Assembly (NCBI RefSeq): GCF_020184175.1
Contig: NW_026083085.1
Location: forward strand, 1 to 64,000
Direction of reading: 5' to 3'
Source of the DNA: Aphis gossypii
Lineage: Eukaryota > Arthropoda > Insecta > Hemiptera > Aphididae
DNA length: 64,000 nucleotides
Shown: one piece after another, positions 23,636 through 35,980 of the stretch
Layout: every line of letters begins with the position of its first letter
Numbering within the stretch: the stretch's first letter is position 1
Notes under the pieces: generated by a model
What the model was told of the DNA's origin: nothing
Database searches by the model: none
Seen by the model: only the letters and a program-made list of their open reading frames with translations
Translations under genes and position numbers: made by a program

Positions 23636-24013
23636 AAAAAAAAAAAAAGTTAGAAATATTTGACCAATAGATTAGGGAGCGTCACATATATATAAATTAT
23701 GTATAAAAAAAAAAAAAAAAAATGTTTATGTATTTAATTATAAGACAAAATTGTATTTTAGTTGTAAGACAAATATATGTCATATAATATATTGTTTAAA
23801 TTAAGATATTAATAATTTTAATTTTCAGCAAATAATGTCTATGAACGTACTATATTTAATTAGAACTTAAGAAACTAACAAAAAAAAAAAAAAATAATAA
23901 TAATAAAATTTTGTAAAACACTAACACTAAGTATTAAGAAATCTTACATGTAAATTTTATTTTAGATTTCTGTTTAAGGATTTAAACATAAATCTTTTTT
24001 TTTGGTAGGGAGG
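23636..24013 (+). other. Gypsy-1 3' untranslated region with polypurine tract
   Basis: No ORF. Several poly-A runs (23633-23648, 23706-23721, 23880-23894). GGTAGGGAGG at 24004-24013 abuts the 3' LTR and is the plus-strand primer tract. Confidence 0.7.
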
Positions 24014-24598
24014 TGTTACGGACCTATACTGTCCGTATCGATTATTTTATATGCATAAGATCATACAATGTCAAATTTCCTAACTTGTAAAATTAATACC
24101 ACAGGCACACGAGTACAGGATACGAGAGAGTAGAATATTATATTAATATAATAATTTGACAATTAAAGTAAATTCACACGTCTCTTTGCAAAAGTCGAAA
24201 CTCGGTGTCTTAACGATTCGATAAGAATCATGGGTAAGAATACACAAGCAGTCGTTCCGGGACCCCTCGTATGACGAAGTCACCGCCCACTCTTGTAAGA
24301 AATCATATATAAGAGGGATCGAGACAAGAGCTCGACAGACGGTTACTGTATAACCAACGAATAGGGATATCTATGACACTCAGAGGCCGGTCGTAACACC
24401 ACTCAAGTCATTTTTGATATCAGTTTCTGAGGCAGGTCGTAACACCACTCACCATCTTATTTTATATATTCTACATTAAGCTTATAATATTTGTATTCGT
24501 GCAAGACTTATTTTAATAAACAATTAACTTATACTTGAACAACACGACGTATTCATTTTGTACGTTGATGCATGAATCGACCTAGTCGGGACGCAACA
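24014..24598 (+). repeat. Gypsy-1 3' LTR
   Basis: 585 bp copy of 18887-19470 with one substitution and one extra A (CGCCCACTC versus CGCCCCTC) as seen by eye. Followed by CACT target duplication at 24599-24602. Confidence 0.93.
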
Positions 24599-27500
24599 CA
24601 CTTATTGTATTACGTAGATATGTTTTTAAGCGACGTAATGTAGAGAAAGATCTTTCTGCAGATGATGTAGTAATGGGCAATGTTACTAATATTTTTAACA
24701 ATAAGTAAATAGTTGGAAATAATATTTTATCACATATAATAAGAGCATCTATAGGACTTTTTGGATTCATTTCATTTTTTTCCACAAATGTATACCATAA
24801 TTTGAATTCTTCAGCAGTCATTAATTTACTTTTATTAATAAAAGATGAATACGTTTCATGAAGATCGAGAAAACTTTTTTCTTGTTCTTTTGATGGGTTT
24901 TTTGTTTTAGGAAGCAAACAGGAAAAGTTTTTTAGAATAGTATTATGTGATGTGAGTCTTTCACGAAGTTGGAGCAAAATTGTGTCGAGAAATGGTATAA
25001 AAATTGACCGTAAAAAGTGCTGCTCAACATTTTCAGCTGGAACATTATTCCTAGTTTTTTGGCGATTAATTTTTCTTGGAAGTGAAAAATCAGAAATACC
25101 AATTTGTTCACAAGTTTTCTTAACAGTTTCAAATAATTTCATAAATTCATTTTCACTGTTAATACGAAGTTGTTCAATTAAATTCTCGACACACGAAGCA
25201 GCATCTAATGCAGTTTTTAAATCTGAATTTTCAAGTTGCAAACTACGACTCAAACCAACACTAATAGATAGGACTTTAGTTAAAACGTAAAGAGAAACTT
25301 GAAATTGTAATTTTTTAACTGCACATAATAATTGATCTGCCTGAGATGATATATTATTAGAAATCCAAGAACATTCTTCAATAGATCCAGACGATCCAGT
25401 ACTTGAATTATTAGATAATATTTCTAACGCACTGACTACAGCGAGCTGCATCTCTTTATATAAAATAACAGCATCGTGGCGCTGTATCCAACGCGATGGA
25501 CACATTTGTTTCAACCTGCTAGCTTTAGAACTAGGAAACAAATCTTTAATACACCTTTGAAGCACCTCAAGTCGTTTTGGGTATCCAAAAAAATTACAAA
25601 TTGATTGCATGGTACCTATCGTATTACGAATTTCCGGGATATTACAAGAATCAGAAATTACCAAATTCAGGCAATGAGCGCTACAGTGGATGTAATAAGC
25701 TAGTGGATAAATTTCACGAATTCTAGTTTGTACACCTTTAAACTGTCCACTCATAGCAGCAGCTCCGTCGTAGCCTTGACCGATCATAAATTTGGGGTTT
25801 ATACCAAAACTTGAGATACTTTCTAAAATAGTATCAGCAAGACCTTTACCACTGACATCATTAACTTGTACAAATTGAAGAAGTCTTCTCTTATCTTTTT
25901 CGCATCATCATCTTATACTTTATTTTCACATCTCATTCTTTTCTATCTTATTTTCTCAATTTTATTTGCCTTTGTAATACATCATTGTTTCGTCTGCTAA
26001 TAGAGCAAACATTCAGCATTATTAATTTGGTCCACTAATTTTTTTAGAATAATATTGTTACAACTTGATATTATTTCATTCTGTATTCTAGGACTGGTGT
26101 AAGTAGCATTTTTAGAAGCAGTATTTAGATGGTTTTCCAAATCACAATCACCTGCATTAATTCTAAACTTCAAAAGAGCACGAAAATTACCTTCATTTAG
26201 TGTTTTACCATCTTCATTTGAATTATTAACTTTAGTTTGTAAAGATTCGAGACCATGATCAAAATGACCTCTTAAAGCCAGTCCTTGTCGCCCACATAAC
26301 AATACAGTTTTTATAATTGGAAGTATTTTTTTATGATTTTCCAAAACTTCTTTTTTTTTGGCTTCATTTAACTGCAGATCTATAGATATGGTTTTTTTTC
26401 TTTTATAGATAGGACATTTTTTTCTTGTAACTGATTAAACTTATGATAGTCGGTTTTTTCATGTTTTTTAAAATCTTCTTTTGCATTTTTCCAGTGGTCA
26501 TATTTATCCAGTAGCTTCGTGTGATCCCTTACCTACACATTCATTAGGAGAAGGGAAAAAAATACATATTTTACAATAAGCACCATCTTCAATATCAGAG
26601 TAAGCCAACCATTTGAATTCATGCAACCAGCAGTGTTGAAATTTCAAATTTCTTTTACCAGATTTTGGGAAGTTGTAGCTTACATTAGGTATCCACAAAT
26701 TATCCAAAATGTCAAGTTTTTCATCATTTGGTATTGATACCTAGAGTAAATGTCACATATAATTTTTGTATTTTATGATAACCTTTAAATTACAACTGAA
26801 GATTAAAATATTGATAGTTGAACTTATTATTTAAACGTCATTAAGTATCAACTTACTGTTTTTCCAACATAACATGATACATCATTTCTAACACATTTAC
26901 TTAGCAGTTTTTTTGAATTTTTATTTTGAATTTTTACTTCTTCAACATTTTTCTAAAAATTAGGATTAATAAGCAATTAGGAAATAAGCAATAATAAATA
27001 ACTAAGAGAAAATCATTCAAATGATTCAGTTGAAATGAAGGTAGTAAGAAAAACATTAGAACAGTATATTACATAAAAACAAGCATATAAATCATTATTT
27101 TAAAACAACCAATAGGCATTTAAATAGATTTAAGAATAGTAAAAGCTTTTAGCTTTAAGGCACTTCTAAAGTTCTAAAGCAACTTTAACTAAGCTTTTTT
27201 GATAAAATTAATAGACTAATGAAATGCAAAATGTCTGAATGAGTATCCGAACCAACAGGTTTTTACCTAACCTAACTTTGTTTATAAATTATAATATAAT
27301 ATTAATGTTTGTGATAACAATAATTTTAACATATTTAACTATTATACTTCTTCATAAATGTTTATAAGAATTAAAAAACATTTTTAATTTTTATCAAGTA
27401 TTTAAATATTTAGTTACTACAAATTCACAAAATATAATTTACTATAGACTATAAATATCTACAATCTATGTATAATCCTAACAAATAATAATATTATTTA

Positions 27501-28188
27501 ATACTTATATTTTTTACATTTTTATAGACAATATTTAAAAATGTTTAGATGCATAAAGAATTGAATCATAATATTTATTGGCAAAAAGTAAATTATTTAT
27601 TACTTATTTATTATTATTTATTATATTACCCATTCAACCTAAACTAAAAAAATACTTTTTAGGTATTTTCAAAAGTTTTGAAAAGCAAGCATTAAATAGC
27701 TATATACTTAAATTACATTACAAAGCAGCTTATTTATTTATTTAGTTAATTTTAATTTTATAAAATATTTTAAAAACCCATGCAGCCATGCTTGTCTTAC
27801 CATCATAGATGATTTGAACCTTAGTCATAGTTAATGATAATTTTTAAAACATAAACTCACAAACGCCTTTTTGACAGTTGATTATTGATTAAGTTTTTAC
27901 ACATATTATCTATACAAATAACTTAAAAAGATATTTGTAATTGTAATTCTTATATTTCTGAATTTACCTATTTACGATGTACCTACTAAATATTAAGTGA
28001 AAATTAGTATTTTAAAATTTGTAGGTATTCCGGTATTTGAGTAGCCTGGAGGTACTTACCAAAATTAGGTTTTTCGAATCTATAGTCTCACTTTGTACTG
28101 AGTGGTCATTTTCTGAACTATCAGCAGATGTTTTAGTTTTTTTTGAAAAAAAACTGAATATTGACGCATTTTTTCGTTTGGCCATCAT
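24599..28188 (-). pseudogene. hAT-1 transposase, main part, decayed
   Basis: Exons 28188-28060 (MMAKRKNASIFSFF), 26952-26857 and 26740-24599, plus the detached end at 18886-18758. Order: Lys-rich N-terminus; TTF-type zinc finger (FQHCWLHEFKWLAY...YCKICIFF, near 26620); LLCGRQGLALRGH (near 26295); GQGYDGAAAMSG with catalytic Asp (near 25770); HCSAHCLNLV; and the dimerisation region TTSSAERSFSTLRRLK (near 24640). This is the ZMYM1/P52rIPK-like hAT group. Damage: frameshifts near 26504 and about 26390, a stop near 25997, and a rearranged stretch at about 25890-25995 where the first catalytic region (ADET) should continue. Not functional. Confidence 0.85.
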
Positions 28189-28587
28189 CTTCTTTAATTC
28201 TTTATAAATTACTACTACCTTATACTATTACGTCTATTTAGAAAATTAGAACGTTTCATAACGTCGTCCCGTACTTCAGATGATAACATCGATAACACGT
28301 TTGTTCTTTGATAACACCGTGGAACAATATGATAACACTTTACACTGCAGCTATGCTTTCTCGATTTTATACTTAAGTGATAATTTCGAGTCGGCTAGTT
28401 GTTTATTAAAAAGACCTTAGTCTATTATAGATAATAGATATACTATTATTCAAGTGTTTAACAAATAAATACATTTTGAGATGAGAAAGAAATTTCGGGG
28501 GGGGGGGGGGGGGTCAGAACCCTAGAACCCTACCCCTGCGTACGCCACTGAATTATAATCACTATAAATATGCAGCAGTAATAATAA

Positions 28588-30401
28588 TCTTATATATAAA
28601 AATGAATCGCAAAATTTGGTAAGCGCATAACTCAACAACGCCTGGACCGATTTCGCTCATTCTTTTTTTGTTTGGGCCGTAATTGCCAGGAGAAGGTTCT
28701 TACGGACGAAAAATTTGAGAAAGTTATCGGGTTAGAGAAATATGACGAGGTGGTGATGAAATTACAGAATCGCCATCTATCCAGCAAATAGTCAACTAAA
28801 TTATTTTTGGTAGTCAATGGCAACCATTTAAATAAAATAAATCATTTATTTAAAATGTTTTTAAAAATGCATGCAAATAGACATACAAACCTAAATCGTT
28901 GTCATAGTAAAAAAAGAAATTAAAAATCTTTATACATAAAAATGAAGACAAAAATGTATAAAAATTCATCAATTAAGAACAGCTGAACCGATTTCGCTAA
29001 TTATTTTTAGGAGTATTTGTTATTGTCTGGAGAAGGTTTTACGAAAGAAAATTTTTAAAAAGTCAACCGAATAAGTAGAAAAAGTGCAAAATCTATTCAT
29101 TGATGTCTGGGATTTGAACTCGATACCATTGTCTTTATTTACTCTATAGTAGACGTAGACATCTAAACATCAGCTCGATGTACAATCAATATAATCTATG
29201 GTTTCTATAGTTATTTTAGTTTGGAAATTTGAAATTTGTTGAGTGAATTTTTTTTTAGTTCACAATAATCTATCTATCTTCTATCTTCTATATATATAAA
29301 AATAGAGACAAAAATGTATAACATTTCATCAATTGAGAACGGCTGGATAGATTTCGCTCAATCTTATTTTGTTTAGGTCGTAAATTCCAGGAGAAGGTTC
29401 TTATGTAAGAAAAAGTTAAGAAATTGCACGGAAAATTAAAAAAAAATACTGATGACTACTATTACTGTTATTATTATTACTATTTTATTTTCGGTAATCA
29501 TGGTAACAATTTTTTTGTTATTATTATTTATTTTCCCCCTATTTTGTAACATTTTTCACTGATGATTCGCTCCTATTGGTCGCAAGAGAAGGTGCTTATG
29601 TAGTACAATTTTAGGAAAATCCACCAGAAAACTTCGGAATCGGGATGTAAAAAAACAACAACTGTCACTGCAGTCCAGCAAGAAAATAAACTATATTAAG
29701 GTCACTATTGATTATGATTGAATATAATAATTATAGACCTGTTGTTTATATTTTGTTAAAACCATAACAACAAAAATAAGAATTAGCAAAATAAGTCAAT
29801 GTCTACAGTAAATTTAAAATTCACAGCAATAAACTAACATAACAAGTTATACCAAGTTTTATGTTTTACCAACAGGCAACAATATAAAAATTACGAGATG
29901 GCACATTATTGTATTTTACCCACCGTAGTAAAATAAAAAAATGATATAACTTTGAAACTTAAGTGTTAGAATTATAAGCTTACGTACACATCTCGCGGGG
30001 TCCGCAATCCACCATGTGTGGATTGCCTACATGATAATATACTGCTCGCATAATCATAAGAGAGTCTCACGGCAACGGCAAGCAGAATGACTATAATATT
30101 ATGACTTGAGTACTCACTGACTAATAAACGTAGAGCCTGACAATGAAGATCGATGCTTAAAATTTACACGGTACATTCGTAAAATCGTACCACAATTTAG
30201 TGTGCAATAAAAAGCATTTTACAAAAAATTCGCATATTAAAGTGGGGTTTCCAAGATTTTTGAGAATCAAAACGGTCAATGAAAATATATAAGTTTTGAA
30301 CACCGTTAAACCGAATATTAAATAACAAATTATCAAATTCGAATCATATTATATAGAATTGGCATTTTTAAAACGGGCAACGAAGTCACGGAGCCAGCTA
30401 G
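28588..30401 (+). mobile_element. Composite non-autonomous Helitron fragment with three 5' heads and one tail
   Basis: Starts TCTTATATATAAAAATGAA after an A (28587) and ends CAGCTAG at 30401, immediately before the next Helitron. The first 300 bases are nearly identical to the head of the autonomous copy at 30402. Two further head-like sequences follow: TCTTTATACATAAAAATGA near 28927 and TCTATATATATAAAAATAG near 29280, each followed by a similar CATCAATT/GAACGGCTG...GATTTCGCT block. No protein-coding region is supported. Confidence 0.7.
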
Positions 30402-30946
30402 TCTTATATATAAAAATGAATCGCAAAATTTGGTAAGCGCATAACTCAACAACGCCTGGACCGATTTCGCTCATTCTTTTTTTGTTTGGGTCGTAATTGT
30501 CAGGAGAAGGTTCTTACGGACGAAAAATTTGAGAAAGTTATCGGGTTAGAGAAATATGACGAGGTGGTGATGAAATTACAGAGGCGCCATCTATCCAGCA
30601 AATAGTCAACTAAATTATTTTTGGTAGTCAATGGCAACCATTTAAATAAAATAAATCATTAATTTAAAATGTTTTTAAAAATGCATGCAAATAGACATAC
30701 AAAAACACGCAAATGTTCGCAAATGTTCGTTGAAGTCCAAGGATGGTTTTTACGGCTAGAAAAATTAGAATTATTGCTGGAAAAACCCTAAAAATAGCCC
30801 TTTTCTTTTTAAAATAGCCCTTCCTATAATATTTATAATATAATACTGATCGTATCCATGGCAACCAACAATCGTGTTTTGTGCAGAGTGTTTAGTTAGT
30901 TAGTGTTTGTTTAGTTCGTGATTAGTGAAAAAATAATTTATATTAT

Positions 30947-33900
30947 ATGCCTCCTATAAGACGAAGCAATTTAGGTAGAAGAACCAGAAATGCTACAAAC
31001 CAAGCTAATTACCGATCTAATTCACAAACGCGTGAAGCGCGAGCAAGTTTGAATCGAGCTGCTTTTAGTTACGATGTGTCAATTGACTACAGTAACTACC
31101 AATGTGTTGTTATTGGTTCTATGAACTCGGTTTGCTCACACTGTAAGGCATTAAAATACAAAAACGAAGCCAATGGATTGTGTTGCGCAAATGGTAAAGT
31201 GAAATTGATACCATTGGATCCACCACCAGAACCATTGTACTCATTGGTTTCAGGAATAGGAACAGATTCTATACACTTTTTGACAAATATCCAACAATAT
31301 AACAATTGCTTTCAAATGACTTCATTTGGGGCAACAAATGTAGTTCGGGAAAATTTTATGCCAACTTTCAAGGTATGTATTATAGCAGTTACTCATAATT
31401 ATTTTAGCGAACAAAATTTTCTGTCACCAAAGTTAAGATGTGTCACTAATCTTCAATTTCTTAATCATTACGAAATATATCACTTAGTCATCATATTATA
31501 TGGTGTTTCAGTTTCAGTGACACTTTTATTATATTTTATATTTGATAGATATTAGTTAAAACTAAATATATACTTTTTAAGATCAAATATTATTTAAGTT
31601 TGATCACCGACAATCCATTAATTTATACCACACCATAATATATTTTTTTTATTTACAGATACAAGGGCAAAATATCACAGAGCAGGTTCACTGTTACCAG
31701 TGTCAGATAGCGACAACAAATTCCTGCAAATTTATTTTATGGGCAATTCACCACAAGAAATTGATCTGCGTTGTGCACATAACAATTTAGTAAAGAGGTC
31801 TATTGTAGAACAATTACAAACTTTATTTCATCAGCACAATCAATTGATTATATTGTTTAAAACTGCCCTGGATCTGATGCCATCCGATAATCACAAAATT
31901 GTAATCAGAGCTGATAAAACACCTGCAGGTCAACATACAAGACGTTTTAATGCACCAACTATTGATGAAGTTGCTATCGTTGTAGTTGGAGAAAACTTGG
32001 AATCCCGTGATATTGTTTTACGTCGTCGTCGGAATGATCAATTACAACGTATAAAGGAAACACACCGCTCATATGATGCACTGCAATATCCCATTATATT
32101 TTGGCAAGGTGAAGATGGCTACGATTTCTCAATAAAAATGATAAATCCCATTGCAGGTAACTAAAATATTAGTTTAGCTATGGCGATAATATCTCAGTCA
32201 TTATATTATGTATTTTAATTTTATATTTGAATGTTATTAAAACAAAATCTATTTACAGGTTCTGAAACCAACAAAAAAGTCAGTTCAATGAACTATTATT
32301 CATACCGCCTAATGATTCGGGAAAATGAAGATAATCACATATTGAAATGTCGGCGATTATATCACAAATATGTTGTTGACATGTATGTTAAAATTGAAAC
32401 GGAAAGATTAACATTCATCAGGTTGAATCAAACCAAACTCCGATCTGAAGAGTATATTCACCTTCGAGATGCGATTAATACTGATGGAAATGCACAGAAT
32501 GTCGGTCGGATGACTATTCTTCCAGCAACATACATCGGAAGCCCTCGGCATATGCACGAATATGCTCAAGATGCCATGTCGTATGTTCGTCATTATGGTA
32601 CAGCAGATTTGTTCATCACATTTACATGCAATCCGCAATGGATAGAAATCAATCAGGAGTTATTCTCTGGGCAATCACCCATTGATCGTCATGATATTAC
32701 AGCCAGAGTCTTTAGACAAAAGTTGAAATCTTTAATGGATTTCATCGTAAAACATAATGTGTTTGGTGAGACACGCTGCTGGATGTATTCTGTGGAGTGG
32801 CAGAAACGAGGATTGCCACATGCACACATTTTGATTTGGTTGGTTGAAAATATAAGGCCAAATGAAGTTGATGCAGTGATATCAGCTGAAATCCCTAATG
32901 TACAAGTAGATCCTGGATTGCATGAGGTAGTTATCAAAAACATGATACATGGTCCCTGTGGAACTCTTAATCAAAATTCACCGTGTATGATGGATGGTAA
33001 ATGTTCAAAACGATATCCACGGACATTAATATCGGAAACAATTACTGGTAATGACGGTTATCCATTGTATCGTCGCAGATCGACAGCAGACAATGGAAAA
33101 TCAACAATTGTCAAATTAAATCAACAAGATATTGAAATAGATAATCGTTGGATTGTTCCATATTCACCCATTTTATCAAAGACATTCAAAGCACACATCA
33201 ACGTTGAATCTTGCCATTCAGTGAAATCTATTAAATACATTTGCAAATATGTAGCCAAAGGGAGTGATATGGCTGTGATTGGAATTGGTGCAGAGAATTC
33301 CAATGATGAAGTTACCCAATACCAAATGGGCCGCTATGTCAGTAGTAATGAAGCAGTTTGGCGAATATTTTCTTTTCCTATTCATGAGAGACACCCTTCT
33401 GTTGTTCACTTAGCTGTGCATTTAGAAAATGGACAAAGAGTGTATTTTACAGCACAGAACGCAGTACAAAGAGCTGCTCAGCCACCATCTACTACATTAA
33501 CCAGTTTTTTTGAGACATGCCAAAACGATGATTTCGCACAAACATTGCTATATTCTGAAATGCCAAAATATATACCTGGAATCAATCCTCAAGGAGATTT
33601 ATACGACGGAAACAAGGAAAACCAGTTCCAGGATATACAGATGTATATTCCACCGATGCGATTGGCCGGATTTATTCAGTACATCCAAGCAATGATGAAT
33701 GTTTTTACTTACGACTGCTATTAGTCAATGTACGTGGCCCAACATCATTCCAACAGTTACGAACTGTTGATGGTGAATTGTGTGTATCCTACAGAGAAGC
33801 CTGTCAACGTTTGCAATTGCTTGAAAATGACGCTCATTGGGATCAAACTCTCAATGATGCTGTAATATCATCACACGCTCATCAAATACGAACATTGTTT

Positions 33901-35585
33901 TCTATAATCATATCTACATGCTTCCCATCAAGCCCAATTGATTTGTGGATCAAGTACAAAGATTATATGTGTGATGATATTTTGTATCAAATACAGAATA
34001 GAATGGGAAATCCAAATATACAAATCAGTGAAGAAATTTACAATGAAGCATTGATTTCAATTGAGGACATGCTTGATAATGTCAAACAAACTATTAATTC
34101 AATTAGGCCTGACCGCGCCCAATCGTCCAATGCATGACGCTTTTAACCAAGAGTTGCATCGAGAAAGACTGTATGATCTCAACGATTTGAAAGAATTAAT
34201 TCAAACAAATCTTCCACTGTTAAATGAACAACAGAAGTATGTATTTGAAACTCTTATGAAAGTAACAAATGATGAAACTGGAGGGATTTACTTCTTAGAT
34301 GCACCTGGTGGTACAGGAAAAACTTTTTTGATTTCATTAATTAGCAACAATTCGCTCACAAAATAAAATTGCACTTGCACTCGCTTCGTCGGGAATCGCA
34401 GCAACTTTGCTTGAAGGTGGTCGAACAGCCCATTCAGCACTAAAATTGCCATTAAATATGCATAGCAATGAAACTCCAACCTGCAACGTTTCGAAGAACT
34501 CTGCAATGGCAAAGGTTTTGCAGCAATGTAAATTGATTGTTTGGGATGAATGCACGATGGCACATAAAAAATCTTTGGAGGCTTTGGACAGAACCTTAAA
34601 AGATCTACGGAGCAATAATAACCGATTTGGTGGTGCAATGATTTTATTAGCAGGAGATTTTCGTCAAACATTGCCGGTGATTCCACGATCAACGCCAGCT
34701 GATGAACTCAATGCATGTCTAAAGTCCTCCAGTTTGTGGAAACATGTCAAAGTACTTCATTTAAGCAAGAATATGCGTGTCGAGTTGCAAAATGACCAAT
34801 CTGGAAACATATTCTCTAAACAACTCATTGACATTGGTAATGGCAAATTTCCTATAGACATGTTGACTGGCTGCATTAACTTTCCTCTAAGTTTTTGTCA
34901 GTTAACTCGATCAAAAGATGAACTTATTCAGAAGGTGTTTCCAGATGTTTCTCAAAATTACAGAAACCATGATTGGTTGAGCGAACGAGCTATACTGGCT
35001 GCAAAAAACATAGATGTAAATGAATTAAATTTCAAAATTCAAGAACAAATTACAGGCGAATTGATGATATATAAATCAGTTGATTCGGCTACTAATCAAG
35101 ATGATGTAGTCAACTATCCACCGGAATTTTTAAACTCGCTGGATTTGCCAGGATTGCCACCTCACAATCTTCAATTAAAGGTTGGATCGGTGGTTATAAT
35201 GTTGCGAAATATCAACCAACCGCGTCTTTGCAACGGTACACGGTTAGCGATAAAAAAATTACTAAACAATGTGATAGAAGCAACTATACTCAAAGGAAAG
35301 TATAAAGGAGAAGATGTTCTCATACCGCGCATCCCAATGATTCCGACTGATGTGCCATTTGAGTTTAAACGACTACAGTTTCCAGTGCGTCTTGCTTTTG
35401 CTATGACTATAAACAAGTCCCAGGGGCAATCATTAAGTGTTTGTGGTATTAATCTAGAAAACCCATGTTTCTCACATGGTCAATTGTATGTTGCCTGTTC
35501 CCGTGTTGGAAAACCATCAGATTTGTTTATCTATGCGCCAGGTAATCAAACAAGAAACATCGTATACCACAAAGTACTACAATGA
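30947..35585 (+). pseudogene. Helitron RepHel protein (Rep nuclease + PIF1-like helicase), frameshifted
   Basis: N-terminal helitron-like region 30947-31371 (CSHCKALKYKNE zinc-like motif), an intron ending in an ACAG acceptor at about 31660, and a further intron from GCAG|GTAACT (about 32157) to ACAG|GTTCTG (about 32259). Rep motifs: FITFTCNPQW (near 32615), GLPHAHILIWL with HxH metal site (near 32811), and KYICKYVAKG with the Tyr region (near 33235). Helicase: Walker A GGTGKT (near 34308), Walker B VWDECTMAHKK (near 34540), C-terminal INKSQGQSL and YVACSR. The protein nicks and unwinds DNA for rolling-circle transposition. Frame breaks occur near 31675, 33710, 34090 and 34350, so this copy is inactive or carries sequence errors. 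Confidence 0.88.
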
Positions 35586-35647
35586 TAATAATAATAATTA
35601 TGATTCACATGATTAACAATAAAGCGATTACTTACTTTTAAATCATG

Positions 35648-35804
35648 ACAGAACCGTCACCCTGGTGATAGGGCGTTGTGAATAAAAAATATTAAATAAA
35701 ACTATAACAGTTAAAACTATAACTACTTACTTTTAAATCATTATATATGTTTTATTTAATTATTTTTTATTCACAACGCCCTATCACCAGGGTGACGGTT
35801 CTGT
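35648..35804. repeat. Large inverted repeat near the Helitron 3' end
   Basis: About 55-base arms, 35648-35702 and 35749-35804 (ACAGAACCGTCACCCTGG...TATTTAATTA / inverted), separated by 46 bases. TACTTACTTTTAAATCAT is also repeated directly (about 35630 and 35724). It may be a fold-back insertion or part of the termination signal. Confidence 0.8.
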
Positions 35805-35950
35805 TCAGGAGAATTTTTTAAAATACGTAGGCACAAAAACTGCCACATTACAAATCTTTCGTCGTGAATTCGACGTAATATTAGCACTATCAATAAGATT
35901 AAATTAAAAATTAACACACGGCATACGAAAATGCAAAAAAAGAAAGTAAC

Positions 35951-35980
35951 ACACGGGCAACGCCGTGTCGGGTCAGCTAG
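35951..35980 (+). terminator. Helitron 3' terminal hairpin and CTAG
   Basis: ACACGG-GCAACG-CCGTGT stem-loop, 8-base GC-rich spacer, CAGCTAG end. This serves as the transposition termination signal in Helitrons. Confidence 0.85.

Larger units (their letters stand above)
18887..24598 (+). mobile_element. Gypsy-1: env-bearing LTR retroelement lacking pol
   Basis: LTRs 18887-19470 and 24014-24598 (584/585 bp) begin TGTTACGG and end GCAACA. The target duplication CACT lies at 18883-18886 and 24599-24602. A primer-binding-like TGGCGC starts at 19478, and a polypurine tract GGTAGGGAGG ends at 24013. Internal order: gag remnant, env-like remnant, a small unknown ORF, an exonuclease-like ORF. No protease, RT, RNase H or integrase motif is present; gag runs directly into env at about 21450, so pol was deleted. 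The copy must have moved using enzymes supplied elsewhere or lost pol after insertion. The LTRs are nearly identical, so the insertion is young. Confidence 0.9.
18420..28550 (-). mobile_element. hAT-1 DNA transposon, host to Gypsy-1
   Basis: Perfect 16-bp TIR CAGTGGCGTACGCAGG at 18420-18435 and inverted at 28535-28550. The flanks share AATTATA (18409-18415 and 28551-28557), a blurred 8-bp duplication. Near the left end is a GC hairpin (18481-18501) and near the right end a run of 17 G (28497-28513), so both ends are G/C-rich in an AT-rich element. The transposase is on the minus strand and decayed. A 5.7-kb LTR retroelement sits in its last coding exon. Without that insertion the element is about 4.4 kb, normal for hAT. 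Confidence 0.9.
30402..35980 (+). mobile_element. Helitron with Rep/helicase gene
   Basis: 5' end TCTTATATATAAAAATGAA at 30402. The 3' end has a 6-bp-stem hairpin (ACACGG...CCGTGT, 35951-35968) followed 12 bases later by CTAG at 35977-35980, the canonical Helitron terminus, then T. No target duplication, as expected for insertion between A and T. It carries the gene at 30947-35585, which has several frame breaks, and a palindromic pair at 35648-35804. Confidence 0.9.
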
